The notes under the pieces: model-generated
What the model saw: only the letters and a program-made list of their open reading frames with translations
Told to the model about the DNA's origin: nothing
The model's database searches: none
Assembly (NCBI GenBank): GCA_950295325.1
Contig: OX485806.1
Location: forward strand, 9,424,001 to 9,488,000
Origin: Polytrichum commune
Lineage: Eukaryota > Streptophyta > Polytrichopsida > Polytrichales > Polytrichaceae
Direction: 5' to 3'
DNA length: 64,000 nucleotides
Program-made: the position numbers and the translations under genes
Part shown: positions 23,295 through 34,300 of the stretch, piece after piece
Layout: each line of letters opens with the position of its first letter
Position numbering within the stretch: position 1 is the first letter of the stretch

Positions 23295-24371
23295 CTTCAC
23301 CCAAGTTTTTTAAACATGAATTTGCTAGTGCAACACTCTACTATGAGAATAAGCAAAGTATGATTCCACATAGAATCTAGCTTATTCCCAGCCCCACCCA
23401 ATGTACAAACTCAACTGAGTAATATCATGGTAGGCCTTCCCAATTGTGTAAGCAGTCGAACCTAGGATAATTGATGATGTTATTGTAAGCACTTCATCCA
23501 TCCTCCTCATAACATGTGTTTACAAGTGTTCGTTCTCAATAGCAAGTTGTGCCACATAACACTAAAAATCAGTTGTCCAATTAAGAAGATTGACCACACA
23601 ATGCCCACAAACCTTCATCGCAACCATTTGTTTTGTTGGTCAGTCCTTAAAGGTTCACAAATGACCTCTCAATTCATGGACCCCATAGAAAAGATTTCAA
23701 AGCATCTCGAGAGCACCCTTGATTTAGTATAGTAACATGGCAAGTTCAACACTTTGCATGTTCAATTGTAATTTGATTTGGTTCCACATCATATCTATCA
23801 CATGTCAATCGAAAGCTAAGTAGCACTTGCCAATTTTGCTTCATAAATGTTACCAATTAGTGTTGAAGTTGGCATGGTACTACCATAGTTACATGTCACC
23901 ATCGATTTACTAGCAATGTCCCTTACTAGGAGTGTGTGATCTTCCCAATGGTTCTCATCCACTAGATGGTTGCATGCACTACTTAAATTTAATAATCTTC
24001 TTGCACTTATAGTTTCGTGTTTCATGTTGGACGAGAAATGTGTGTAGGGTTAAATGTGTCCATTTCAAACCCACTTATACCTTATACCATATCCACAACA
24101 TGGCCAATCACTGCTCCTAGGTGGTAGGAGAAGTTCCTCTTGATAGGGAAAGTTCATCTCTTTTTTAAATACATTGCTTTCAGTAAGGATTGTCGTCCTG
24201 CTCATAATAACCTCACTGGATGTAACGTATTGTAGTTTCGCCAATACATACAAGACAAGAATTCCTACCAAGATGGGAACTCCCCTGCTGGTATGGACCA
24301 ATCGCTAATTCTAGTGTGGGCATGGTATTTAGCTATTGGCCGCCTTTAAAGTTCAAAATGTTTAGCCAATA
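23295..24371. other. Intergenic with decayed dispersed repeat
   Basis: Around 23480-23610 a copy of the dispersed repeat seen at 3715-3850 is present (AACATGTGTTTACAAG, CAGTTGTCCAATTAAGAAGA, TTGACCACACAATGCCCAC). Open stretches at 23514-23732 and 24065-24301 have no recognised domain. Confidence 0.45.
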
Positions 24372-24374
24372 TCA

Positions 24375-24875
24375 TGGCCACTTCACACACGAGACTGAGA
24401 GCCCCTGACCATTTCACTTCAAGCCCTCTCATTATTGGAAAAGGCGGAGCCGGTATAATTTCGCTTCACACTACGCTTGAGGGGACCAACGGGGTATGTG
24501 AATGCAAGATGGATTGTAAAGTCTGCATGGATTCCTACATGGCATCAAATGGATCTTGTTTCATGGCCACTTGGACTATTTTCAAAAATCACCTCTTGGA
24601 GGGAGGCCTAACAGAAAATCGGGAGACCATGGCACTCCAAACGCTCACAACCGTTGATTTATTCTATTTTATCATGTGCGAGGACCCGCATGAACAAACA
24701 TTCATTGAAATAGCATTTGGTTGAGGGCCCGGTCACATATGACTTCACACTACACTCGAGGCTCCGTGACCACGCTACATGATTTTGGAGGTGTGTTGGG
24801 ACGGCCTTTGGACACTTTCTTTTGGGCTCTCACAATTTCTTGGTCACGGCTCTTGGCTCGTGTGTGAAGTGGCCC
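24375..24875. mobile_element. PIF/Harbinger-type miniature element, about 500 bp
   Basis: Termini TGGCCACTTCACACACGAG and GTGTGTGAAGTGGCCC form the inverted repeat. Flanks are TCA (24372-24374) and TTA (24876-24878), both fitting the TNA target of the PIF/Harbinger superfamily. The internal order GGAAAAGGCGGAGCCGG, CACTACGCTTGAGGGGACC, GGATTCCTACATGGC, CGGTCACATATGACTTC is the family standard. A 116-codon reading across it is an artefact of the repeat. Confidence 0.85.
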
Positions 24876-25100
24876 TTATTGCCGCAACACCCCCCGCCCC
24901 CTTCTCCCCATGGAAGCCCTCGAGCGGCGTGCATGGAGAGCATTGGAATGGTGTGGCTATGGCTCGTGCTATAAATAATGGTGGGCGAGAGGAGGGAGCC
25001 AAGGCTGGCGTTGGGGGGAAGAATTATTGGCCCGAGCGGTTTCGGTAAGCGTATTATTTAGTAGTGAAGTACTACAAGTATATATGGACAAGATTGGTGT

Positions 25101-26022
25101 CAGGGCTGTTTTTTCACAAAGTTTTTACCCGTCCACGTCCCAAAACCTCGAATTGAAAGGCAAAAAAATTGCAACCCGTCCCAAAACCGGTAATTTCAAA
25201 ACCAACCCGTCCATGGAAAGGTTGAAGAAAAAACAACCCGTCCCAAAACCGGTAATTTCTAAACCAACCCGTCCATGAAAAGGTTAAAGGAAAAAACAAA
25301 TCGATAAAGATAACCCGAAAGATGTCGGCATGTGATTGGTGCACTTGCCACTTGGAAACAATAGTATCTTACTATCTTCGTTCATTTCTGCTTTTTCTAT
25401 TATAATTACCAATTTGCCAGCCTGCCACTGCCCCATTTTGTCTGTTTGTCCATAGACTAGTTCAGAGAAACTGAACCAGACTCAGTCACTCAAACTCAAC
25501 CGGTTCATTTGAAACTAACTCGAATTCAAGAAGTTGGAGAGTGCCGCTGGAACAATCTCCTCTTGCAATCTTGAACTTCAACAGGTGTTTTCTCAAACTC
25601 AACCTGGTAAGTAGCTCTTTATTTTTAAACTTTTTAACATGTTTATATATACTAATTCTTATTCAATTACTAAGTTTACCTTCAATTGTAATCTTTGATA
25701 TTATGTTAAAAAGGTTCTAAATTTTGTGGTTGATGAATTAATGTATGCAGGTGAATCAAGCACTTCAAGATTGATAGTTTGATTGGGTATTAGTGGTTTG
25801 ATTGCATTATGCTTATATTCACATGTCATATATGACATAACGTAATTGATATTTGTACCATTTAATTTTAATTTTTAAAAATGTTATTTTTAGAACCCGT
25901 CCAAAGTGAATTTGACACGTCCCAAAACCGGTTCATTTTCTAAGAACCCGTCCACTGCAAATGTTTTTTTTTTATGAACATGTCCCTAGACATGTTAGGG
26001 ACCTTGTGAAAAAACACCCCTG
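25101..26022 (+). mobile_element. Non-autonomous hAT element with 8-bp target duplication
   Basis: The element starts CAGGGCTGTTTTTTCACAAAG and ends CTTGTGAAAAAACACCCCTG. The perfect 8-bp duplication ATTGGTGT lies at 25093-25100 and 26023-26030. Length is 922 bp. Near both ends the motif ACCCGTCC recurs (five times at 25127-25275, twice plus a degenerate CACGTCCC at 25890-25950), often followed by CAAAACCGG; such subterminal arrays are the known binding sites of hAT transposases. The centre (25440-25800) resembles an untranslated exon, ending before GTAAGTAG at about 25610 with an acceptor TATGCAG at about 25750. That suggests the 5' end of a parent gene was retained. No transposase domain remains. 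Confidence 0.9.
25170..25290 (+). repeat. Tandem duplication of hAT subterminal motif, about 60 bp
   Basis: Two consecutive units share AACCCGTCCCAAAACCGG, TAATTTC, AACCAACCCGTCCATG and AAAGGTT. They lie just inside the left terminus of the hAT element. Confidence 0.8.
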
Positions 26023-26097
26023 ATTGGTGTGGACTCATGGACAAAGTATTGGCTCTTTAAAGGGGATGCCCGAGAAGTTTTAAACAGATGCAAGCTT

Positions 26098-26155
26098 TGA
26101 AATTATTATTATTATCATCATCGTCATCGTCATCATCATCATCATTGTTGTTATT
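26098..26155. repeat. ATT/ATC trinucleotide microsatellite
   Basis: A run of ATT units passes into ATC/GTC and then ATT/GTT units. Confidence 0.9.
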
Positions 26156-26205
26156 AGTCATAGGAGTAGTATAGTTATTCAAAATGGGACCGGGGCATGT
26201 TCTGC

Positions 26206-26450
26206 GGCCGGGGATTCGTGGCACTCAAGTAAAATCATCCGTGTGGATGAAAAAAACACAGGAATAATCTAAATGGCTATTTTTGGGCAATTTGATTCCG
26301 GAAATAGAGTCAAAGGCCCCGAATTAGTCTAGTGACGTCACATTCAAATGAATCGGCCCTCAACCCCATAGGGGGGCTTTTTTATTGGAGCCACTTCATC
26401 CACGATATCTTGGATGGATGATTTTACTTGAGTGCCACAAATCCCCAGCC
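26206..26450. mobile_element. Mutator-type miniature element with 9-bp target duplication
   Basis: The inverted repeats are GGCCGGGGATTCGTGGCACT... and ...AGTGCCACAAATCCCCAGCC, continuing inward to AAGTAAAATCATCC. They are flanked by the identical 9-mer ATGTTCTGC at 26197-26205 and 26451-26459. A 9-bp duplication and terminal G/C are characteristic of Mutator-like elements. The 245-bp body is non-coding. Confidence 0.85.
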
Positions 26451-26558
26451 ATGTTCTGCAGGCATGTACTTCCTGTTTACTTTTGGTAAGGTAGACATGC
26501 GTTAGGTTGATGTTTTTCTCTCACACCTACTTTTTGTAGGATATGTAACATGCACTTA

Positions 26559-27058
26559 GGGCCACTTCACACACGAGCCAAGAGCCGTGACCATGAAATT
26601 GTGAGAGCCCAAAAGAAAGTGTTCAAAGACTGTACCGAGACACCTCCAAATTCATGTAGTGTGGTCATGGACCCTCAAGTATAGTGTGAAGTCATATGTG
26701 ACCGGGCCCTTAACCAAATACTAATCCAATGATTTTCTATTCATGCAAGTTCTCACACATGATAAAATAGAATAAACCAACGATTGCGAGAGTTCAGAGT
26801 GCAGTGGTCACCTGGTTTTGTGTTAGGCCTACCTCCGCCAAGTGGTTTTCAAAAATAGCCGAAGTGATGATGAAACATGATTCATTTGATGCCATGTAGG
26901 AATCCATGTAGATTTTCACATCCATCTTGCATTCACATACTCCGTTGGTCCCTCAAGCGTAGTGTGAAGCGAACTTGGACCGGCTATGCCCTTTCCACCA
27001 ATGAGAGTGCTTGAAGTGTAATGGTCGCGAGCTCTTAGTCTCGTGTGTGAAGTGGCCC
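26559..27058. mobile_element. PIF/Harbinger-type miniature element with TTA duplication
   Basis: It starts GGGCCACTTCACACACGAG and ends TGTGTGAAGTGGCCC, flanked by TTA at 26556-26558 and 27059-27061. It is 500 bp long, non-coding, and close in sequence to the copies at 21558 and 29542. Confidence 0.9.
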
Positions 27059-27061
27059 TTA

Positions 27062-27355
27062 GGGCATGTTCACATGGGGTCCCAAGTCCCACTAATGTTA
27101 GCAGGTCCCGATATGGAGGTCCCAATATGGAGGCCAAGTCCCAATCAATGAGCATGAAGAAACCATTAAAACATGGTTAATTATCATTAAAGTCGGATCT
27201 TGATTATTTTATACAAAATATTCATAGGGACTTGTGTTGAGAGTCAAGTCTAGCTTTTTGCTCGACCCAACTCTCAACACAAGTCCCGAGCCTCACCTCC
27301 AAAAAGTGTTGCCATGTAGGCCTCCATGTTGTACATGGGACATTTGTGAAAATTG
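27062..27355. mobile_element. Miniature element, CATGGGGTCCCAAGTCCC family
   Basis: The left part has CACATGGGGTCCCAAGTCCC and the right part CTCACCTCCAAAAAGTGTTG, GCCATGTAGG and CATGGGAC. A second copy at about 56838-57135 has the same order (CGCATGGGGTCCC, CTCACCTCCAAAAATTGTTG, TTGGGACTGGGGATCCCAT). The ends look like imperfect inverted repeats. It contains the strong hairpin at 27227-27287. Confidence 0.6.
27227..27287. repeat. Perfect 18-bp stem hairpin
   Basis: GGGACTTGTGTTGAGAGT at 27227-27244 is the exact reverse complement of ACTCTCAACACAAGTCCC at 27270-27287, with a 25-base loop. The sister copy near 57020-57065 has lost the pairing. Confidence 0.85.
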
Positions 27356-28451
27356 GAGATTGTAAATCTAACTAGTATAAGACAGAGAGCAAGAAAACTA
27401 AATGAATGACATCAACATCTATTAATGTATATAACAAATATCGTTGTGATAGATTAGTATGGCCATGTGTTATTCCGCCCATTTGGGACCATGGATAATT
27501 ACACATTGCTATAACACAACCCCCTTTGGGTCCCATGTGTTCCCCTCGACTTTCCATAACAATGGGGAATGGCAGGGTGACAACCTCACCACCATGACCG
27601 CCACCATGTTGTCCGTTGTATGTAGATGTTTTAAATTTGGTACTAAAAATATATACTTTGTGATGGCAACTAATCAACATGCAACAATTTGCGATCCTTG
27701 TAGTGTGGAAGTGCTCCAGAATGATAGGGCTGCATAACCTTATTATTATATCATAAAATAAGATAAGAGATATACAATCTAACCTCCATATTACGACACT
27801 TGATTGTACGACACCTTGACTATACAACACACTTCCCATCAGCCAAACTTCCTAGTGTTAATCAACTTCCTTGCTACAACTACAACACCCGTAATACAAC
27901 ATATGTTGGCCCGATTTGTCACATAATAGAGGTATTTAACGTGCATCAATGATGGGACCCATAGGCATATTAAGGTTCAAGGTTCATATCATAAGCATTG
28001 GGGAACGTTGGGGGTGCATTGTGAGCATCAAAGAACCTTGGCGAATGTTGGGGAATGTTAGTGAAGTAAATCTTGGAGGAAAGGTGTCATCGGCATATTT
28101 CTTCATTGCACACGTTCTTTCATACTTATGTATCTTCATAAAGTTATATGTAAAGTCCCTCAAAGAGAGACGAAGTTGTCGGTACACTCCTTCTTTGATT
28201 AATTTATTATTATTAAAAGCTTGTATGCTCGTCGTATATATTGGAGCCTATTTTGAAAGTTGGGTGAAACATTTGGAACCTCCTCTTTCCACCTCTTAAA
28301 CATTGAATTCTTTTTAGTATCCAACATAACCTATGTGCATGGGACCCTTTGTCCTACAATCCCAATTCAGCATATGTAAGGCTAGCTTGGCCCACCCGTC
28401 TTAGTAGGACTTGCCGGTTTTCAATATCCCGCCATCACTCTTTGTGCATGG
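27356..28451. other. Intergenic, no supported gene
   Basis: Contains open stretches of 92-155 codons (27372-27839 minus, 27949-28299 plus) without any recognised domain. They are not called genes. Confidence 0.4.
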
Positions 28452-28454
28452 TAA

Positions 28455-28848
28455 GAGCATCCTCAGTCGGTCTAGGTAAAGCTCACTGCAAACCAAAACC
28501 TATCTTTTGACTGACCTAAAATTAGAAACTGAAATTACCATCATTAGAAGCACACCTAAATAAACGTGAGATATTTCTCAAGAAAAAAGAATTGTAAAAA
28601 TTTGACGTAGGTGAAATCCCTCATTGAAAACACCACATTTTCAAAATTTAGAGGGAGTGCACCAAATCTTGCTTTAAAATGGAAAGATCCTCCCACACTC
28701 CCTCCAAATTTTTGACATTTAGAGGGAGTGTGGGAGGATCTGTCCATTTTAAGCAAGATTTGGTGCACTCCCTCTAAATTTTGAGCAATTTTAAGCAAGA
28801 TAGGTCTTGGTTTGCAGTGAGCTTTACCTAGACCGACTGAGGATGCTC
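28455..28848. mobile_element. Tourist/PIF-type miniature element with long TIRs and TAA duplication
   Basis: About 50-bp inverted repeats start GAGCATCCTCAGTCGGTC and continue TAGGTAAAGCTCACTGCAAACC. They are mirrored at the right end (GGTTTGCAGTGAGCTTTACC, GACCGACTGAGGATGCTC). TAA flanks both sides (28452-28454, 28849-28851). Inside is a second inverted repeat (CACCAAATCTTGCTTTAAAATGG against CCATTTTAAGCAAGATTTGGTG, and CTCCCACACTCCCTC against GAGGGAGTGTGGGAG), so nearly the whole element folds on itself. TIR identity is high, implying a young insertion. Confidence 0.9.
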
Positions 28849-28851
28849 TAA

Positions 28852-29538
28852 GTTCAGCATCAAGAAAACTTGAACGACTTTGTGTTAATGCTCATAAACT
28901 CAGATTTTAGGACTAATAAACCCATGATTCCATCTGCATTGCTTTACACATAACTCTATTATATACACAAAGTGACAATTTAGATTGAAATAGACCAAAT
29001 TCTTGGACAAGCCGATAGGAAGACATTTGCGGCCAAAATGTCATATTACCAAGAATACGGCAGTCAAATAGTAATGCGACACTTTCTTGTGCGGCCAAAC
29101 GTGTCTTATTAATAAAGAAGGGAGAGAACAAAGTGGGCCCCACCTCCCCCCTCACCACCAAGGGCACCATAACCCACCTGGACCTGACAAGTGGGCAGCG
29201 GCCATTGGCTTCCGACGTATTCAAACACGAACTATTGTTGTTTTAATAGCCAAAGCTCGTGTCATGTACCACTAATGTCATGCGTGCCTTCAGAAAGCCT
29301 TTCGGGGGTGGAGATTAGACCGCAACAGGTAGACCGAAAAAACGCCTCGTTGGCAACACCTTCATGCAGGGGTGGTGACGAATGAGGGGCCGATTAATTA
29401 ATCATAACAAGTACTCCCCTCCTCTAGTGCATGTCGTCGTAAATATAGTGAAGTTTAAGAAACAGAGTCAACGTTTTAAACTCCTCGACTCCGAAGATCT
29501 TCGACTCCAACTTTGAGCTCCTTGCAAAGAAACCAAGC
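28852..29538. other. Intergenic, nothing recognised
   Basis: No domain-bearing frame, RNA gene or terminal repeat was seen here. Short open stretches on both strands (28913-29224, 29087-29275) mirror each other and have no signature. Confidence 0.4.
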
Positions 29539-29541
29539 TTA

Positions 29542-30055
29542 GGGCCCCTTCACACACGAGCCAAGAGCCGTGACCGTGAAATTATGAGAGCCCATAGAAA
29601 GTGTCCAAAGGCTGTCCCAACACACCCTCCAAAATCATGTTGTGGTGTGGTCACGGACCCTCGACTGTAGTGTGAAGCCACATGTGACGGGCCCTCAACC
29701 AAATGCTATTTCAATGAATTTCTATTCACGCGGGTCCTCACACACGATAAAATAGAATAAACCAATGGTTGTGTGCGAGCGTTCGGAGTGCCATGCATGG
29801 TCTCTCGGTTTTGTGTTAAGCCTAGATGAAAGAGGTGGTTTTTGAGAAAGAGTTTGAGTGACTGTGAAACATGATCCATTCGATGCCATGTAGGAATCCA
29901 TGTAGACTTTACATCCATCTTGCATTCACATACTCCGTCGGTCCCTCAAGCGTAGTGTGAAGTAGCGAACTTGGACCGGCTCTGCCCTTTTCCACCAACG
30001 AGAGTGCTTGAAGTGTAATGGTCACGGGCTCTCAGTCTCGTGTGTGAAGTGGCCC
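29542..30055. mobile_element. PIF/Harbinger-type miniature element
   Basis: Starts GGGCCCCTTCACACACGAG and ends TGTGTGAAGTGGCCC, flanked by TTA (29539-29541) and TCA (30056-30058). It is 514 bp and non-coding, with standard family order. Confidence 0.85.
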
Positions 30056-31212
30056 TCAATTGGTGTGTACACTAAAATACAATTTTATAATATTTAGTGT
30101 AGCTATGTATAGGGGCGCACATGAGAATAGTGTAGGCATATCCCCTACGTACTAAACATCAACCCCAAAGTGAATAGAGAAGCTAAGCTAGGGGTGAAGA
30201 GAGAAGATAGGATAGGAGGAGGACATGAAGATTCAAAGGAGGGAGGGGGGGGGGATTAAAAATAGGGATAGAAAGTCCAGGAGTAATGATAGGGGACCAG
30301 CTTTATGGGAGGAGTTGGGAATCACTCACTTACAACAAGCATTGAGGCTTTTAAGTTTGAAATTTGAAAGCCCATTGTTATAATATAAGTATATTGTACT
30401 ACTACTACTACTACTACTAGTAGCCTCTGCCACTCTGGCAGCCTCCTGCCCCCCCCCTCTCTGCAAATTTTGAATATATACACATATATTTATTTAATAA
30501 AACTTCCCTTGGCAGTTATGGGGTGTTTTTTTAACTCAAAGGCTCAAAGCATCAAAGCCATTCCAACACACCAAGTTTATGTCAGGAACCAATACATTTA
30601 CTACTGTGTGTCAGAGTTCTTCATGGAGTTCTTGGTTCTTCTCCTTATATCTCCGGAACTGAGGTTATTTTAAGTAAGCTGAGGTGAGCCCACAAGCTTT
30701 AAACAAAGGCTTTGCATCCGCCCCTAGGCCGGAGCGCCAGGTCACACCCCTCCCTCACCTCCACCTCACCCCCATTTTTTTGTTTTTTGTTTTCTGGGCC
30801 CCACCTCCAAAAATATAAAGGACAACCTGTTTTTTTTTCTACTTGGGTTCTGTGCCTCTGCCCGCACCCAAAAACAAAATTCCTGAGCGAAACAAACTTT
30901 TTGTCCTGTTGACCTCGAGGGGGTTTAACATTTCCTGTCAGAAGATAAGGCAGGTTAATTTGTTTGCGGGCAGGGCTGGGGTCTGCCCTAGCTAGACATA
31001 GGTGCAAATGTAACGTAAAGACCTAGCCCTAATTTTTGTTTGTTATAAGAGGGCATTCCACGTTGCGAAATCTCCCCCCCATGGCATCATGGTTTCACGT
31101 AACTCCCGCTCTGTCAAACCAACACTTTTTAAGGACACATGGAAGCTCTGTTGTTGTCATCTAAACGTGTGGAAGCGTCCAAAGTCAGGCCTGGGTTTGT
31201 ACGTGTGGTAAG
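30056..31212. other. Intergenic with short simple repeats
   Basis: A TAC trinucleotide run lies at about 30397-30420 and short G and C runs at about 30247 and 30450. No supported gene; the open stretch at 30699-31007 (minus) has no domain. Confidence 0.4.
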
Positions 31213-31303
31213 GCCCTCGAGACAGGGCATTACCGAAAATAAGGGCCCAACCTGGGCTCCTGCCCTTGGGGGGCCTTGTTTCCGGTAATGCCATGTCTCG
31301 AGG
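31213..31303. repeat. Inverted repeat, CCTCGAGACA family
   Basis: GCCCTCGAGACAGGGCATTACCG faces CCGGTAATGCCATGTCTCGAGG across a short spacer. A further CCATGTCTCGAGGGCC occurs at about 31383. It may be a very small miniature element; no target duplication was seen. Confidence 0.6.
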
Positions 31304-33430
31304 ACACCCATACACTTGTTCCTTTTTGGATGCCTAAACCCCTACCTGCAAGGAATCAATGTACGGGTTGGTTCGCCCTAGCCATGTCTCGAGGGCCTCG
31401 CCTGTTACTTATAGACCTTGTTTTCTAGGAGAGAGGGAATTCGCATTCAGGAGATTGGTAATATCTCTCATTCATCCAACATAAATGCAATTGGGAAGTT
31501 ATTTTTTTCAATTGATTTGACATCAAATCAATTTTAAAGGACTCCCCCCCCCCTCCAAATTAGTGGTGATTTAAGCACCCTCAAACCTTGGCCAATGTGT
31601 GCCAATTACACTCCTTTGAACCAATTTAAGGTCTTTGATGCTACGTCTGGAGTCAAATCATTTATACATAGTTGTTTAGATGCTATAATATAAGTTGTTG
31701 CGTGGTCTACTAGATATTGCACTAGGCTCCTCATATCACACCAATGCTAGTTTTTCCAGTAAGGCAGTAATTTCTTCCAACTATTTCTCTAAATATATCT
31801 CTCAAAAAATCTCCAAAGAACTCATGTATGTTTCCAACAATTCGTGATTGTTGATGCAGTAACTCTTCGCAAACTGGGCTCTAAGCAAAATTTCCAACTT
31901 ACTATATATTTCAAAGTGATCGTGTGCGTGGTGTATCCATGTAACAATAATTACATCCAAGTTATAAAATTCCATGGCCTCACTTTCATCCAAGTTAACA
32001 CTAATTGAGGTGAATTCATTGAAGAGGGGAGCGTAATTCCCTAAACTCTCTTAAACGTTAACAATTAACACTTACTGATATACTTTTTGAATTTTTTTAG
32101 GGAGCGTAATTTTCCTTAACACATATGCAATTGTAACATTTATGATGTAAACGTTTATCAAGGGTGGATTGTACTTATATATTTTTTAAGATTTGGTCCA
32201 AGCAATATTTGTTCAACATATGTTTCTCACACACAAAAGTTGTGGTTGCCAACAGATGGAGCATCTTGATGCAGTGAAACCTAAGGGGTTGTTTACATCA
32301 TGGACCATGAAGTTGTCCCTTGCTCCTCCAAAATATGTCATTAGTTGTTGAACTCATCCTAGAATCACATTGGTTTACATCAAGAAAAAAAAGAATGTAA
32401 GAGTGACCATGGAACTTGAGGTCCCCCAAAGGCCTATTTTCAGCCCTACATTATCTAGTGTCATGGTTTAACAGGTTTGGTAGTGGGAGAGGCAAAAGAG
32501 GTTTTGAAAACCAAACCACATACCACGTAAATATAGGTGTCCTTGTATGAAGAAAAACAAATGAAGAAAGGTTGCCTACCTTGAGTGGCCACACCTCTTA
32601 ATAGGATGCTTATATTTTAAGTGGTATATGAAAATGTTTGTAGTAAAAAATGAACAAAGAAAAGAACTCATGTCATGACGAGATTGGACTGCGTGCTCAT
32701 ATTATATATATATCACTTAGAGTATAAAATAATCATCACTTTGACGTCTCGTAACTTTAGTTTTAGAACTTCAATTCTAAACCTAGTAATGAAGTATTCA
32801 TGATTTGCAATTGCTCGTTGGACGAGATTCAATTCACAAGCCTATCCAACAAGTTGGAAGTGCCCACAACATGGCTGCATAAGTTAGGTTCATTTTTTGT
32901 CCTTTGTCTTGAAACATGCATACCCTTGAATCGTGTTGCCTTCAAAGTGCATTGTACCCATGTACATGTTTTCAAATTTTGAATCTCTGCTCGTGTAAAA
33001 CCCAAGGCCAAGGATTCGTGCATCCATATAAATTGAAGGTGAAAACGTTGGGAACCCCATTATAATTCGGACATTCAAGCTTTTAACACATTCAACCCAC
33101 ACAATTAGCTAACATTCAAGACTGCACAAAATTATAGGGTACATATCCCACACATCAATATGTATATCAATGTGTGTGTATATATATATATATACATACG
33201 CACACACACACACACACTAACGGTTGCTATGATTGTCATAGAATGATACCTAGTCAAGCTCTTTCTCCTTTGACCAGTATTTGAATTGAAATGTGCGGGA
33301 CTGATCCCTAAAATCGAGTTCCATCAGTACTGATGGCTGATGATTGCCAATGTTCCATGATGATTTTTTTAACGAGTGTCAAAATCGCCCAAAATCGAAC
33401 CTCATGCCTATTCCATTTTTTACTACACTA
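31304..33430. other. Intergenic, no supported gene
   Basis: A TA/CA compound microsatellite lies at about 33178-33217. A short match to the 20395/60265 repeat occurs near 31625-31680. No other structure was recognised. Confidence 0.4.
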
Positions 33431-33639
33431 TTTATCCCAATTAGTGCATGTTACTATTCGGAATTTCGCAATGCTATAAGTATTTGATGAGAACGCAATA
33501 GTTTGCCAAGCCAAAGTCATGTATGTTCTATAATGTCCAAACAACCTATTGAGCTTTTGTTGGTAGAAATAAAGCTCTCAAGGAAGACGTCATTGCACTG
33601 CATAACTGCGGATAGTAACATGCACTCATTAAATTAATC
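33431..33639. mobile_element. Miniature element related to 1934-2354
   Basis: Begins TTATCCCAATTAGTGCATG and contains ACTATTCGGAATTTCGCAATG, CATGTATGTTCTATAATG and TCCAAACAACCTATTGAGC. The right end GTAACATGCACTCATT is more diverged. It lacks the extra about 200 bp present in the copy at 1934. Confidence 0.6.
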
Positions 33640-33774
33640 AACGTAGTGGTAGTCCGATTCACGTTGGTTGGTCTCAACCAATACACGAGTGACATGTATT
33701 TTGGATTCAAGGGAGAAATAAGGGTAGGTAATTTTAGAGCATCCATCAATGTGCCAATGTGTGAGGGCCCTTTC

Positions 33775-34149
33775 ACACAAGAGCTTAGAGCCCATGACCG
33801 CTGAAATAAAAAATCTCTCATTTCTGGAAAATGTCAAGACCATCCCACCTCACTTCACATTGGGGCTTGAGGGCCTAAGGGACCAAGGAAGTTTGAATGG
33901 ATGGAAAACCTACATGGAGTCCTACTACATGGCGTGCAATGAATATTGCTTCACGGTTATGTTAGATTTTGTGTCAAGGCCCACCTCTAGAAGGTGGATT
34001 TGATACAAAACTGAGAGACCATGACATTTCATAAGAGTCTCACAACCCTTGGATTTTTATAACAAAGGTTGTACCATGGAAAGTTGAAATTGGAGTTGTG
34101 TGATCATGGTCCTGCACGTGTAGTGAGAGGACATGATGTAAACTGACCC
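33775..34149. mobile_element. Older PIF-type miniature element with TGA/TAA flanks
   Basis: Starts GGGCCCTTTCACACAAGAG and ends GATGTAAACTGACCC, flanked by TGA (33772-33774) and TAA (34150-34152). Internal blocks (TTGAGGGCCTAAGGGACC, CTACATGGAGTCCTAC, GGCCCACCTCTAGAAGG) match the family with more divergence than the copies at 24-30 kb. Confidence 0.75.
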
Positions 34150-34227
34150 TAAGTTGCAATAAAATTTACAAGGGTTGTGGCATTTTGAAATGTTACAGTC
34201 CACGAGGCTTGAGATAGGCCCATTGTT

Positions 34228-34300
34228 TATTTGGGTTTGTTTCTCAAACTCAACCGGTTCATCTGTAACTAGCGGTTGGTTCTCCCCGTCCATCAGGATA
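34228..34300 (+). mobile_element. Right-end fragment of the hAT-type miniature family
   Basis: CTCAAACTCAACCGGTTCATC, TGTAACTAGCGGTTGG and TTCTCCCCGTCCATC correspond to the right end of the 56103-56328 copy. The left end is missing. Confidence 0.5.

Noticed and set aside
24374-24724. 116-codon open frame
   Set aside because: It lies entirely within the miniature element at 24375-24875 and has no domain.
27372-27839. 155-codon minus-strand open frame
   Set aside because: No recognised motif, and open frames on the opposite strand overlap it.
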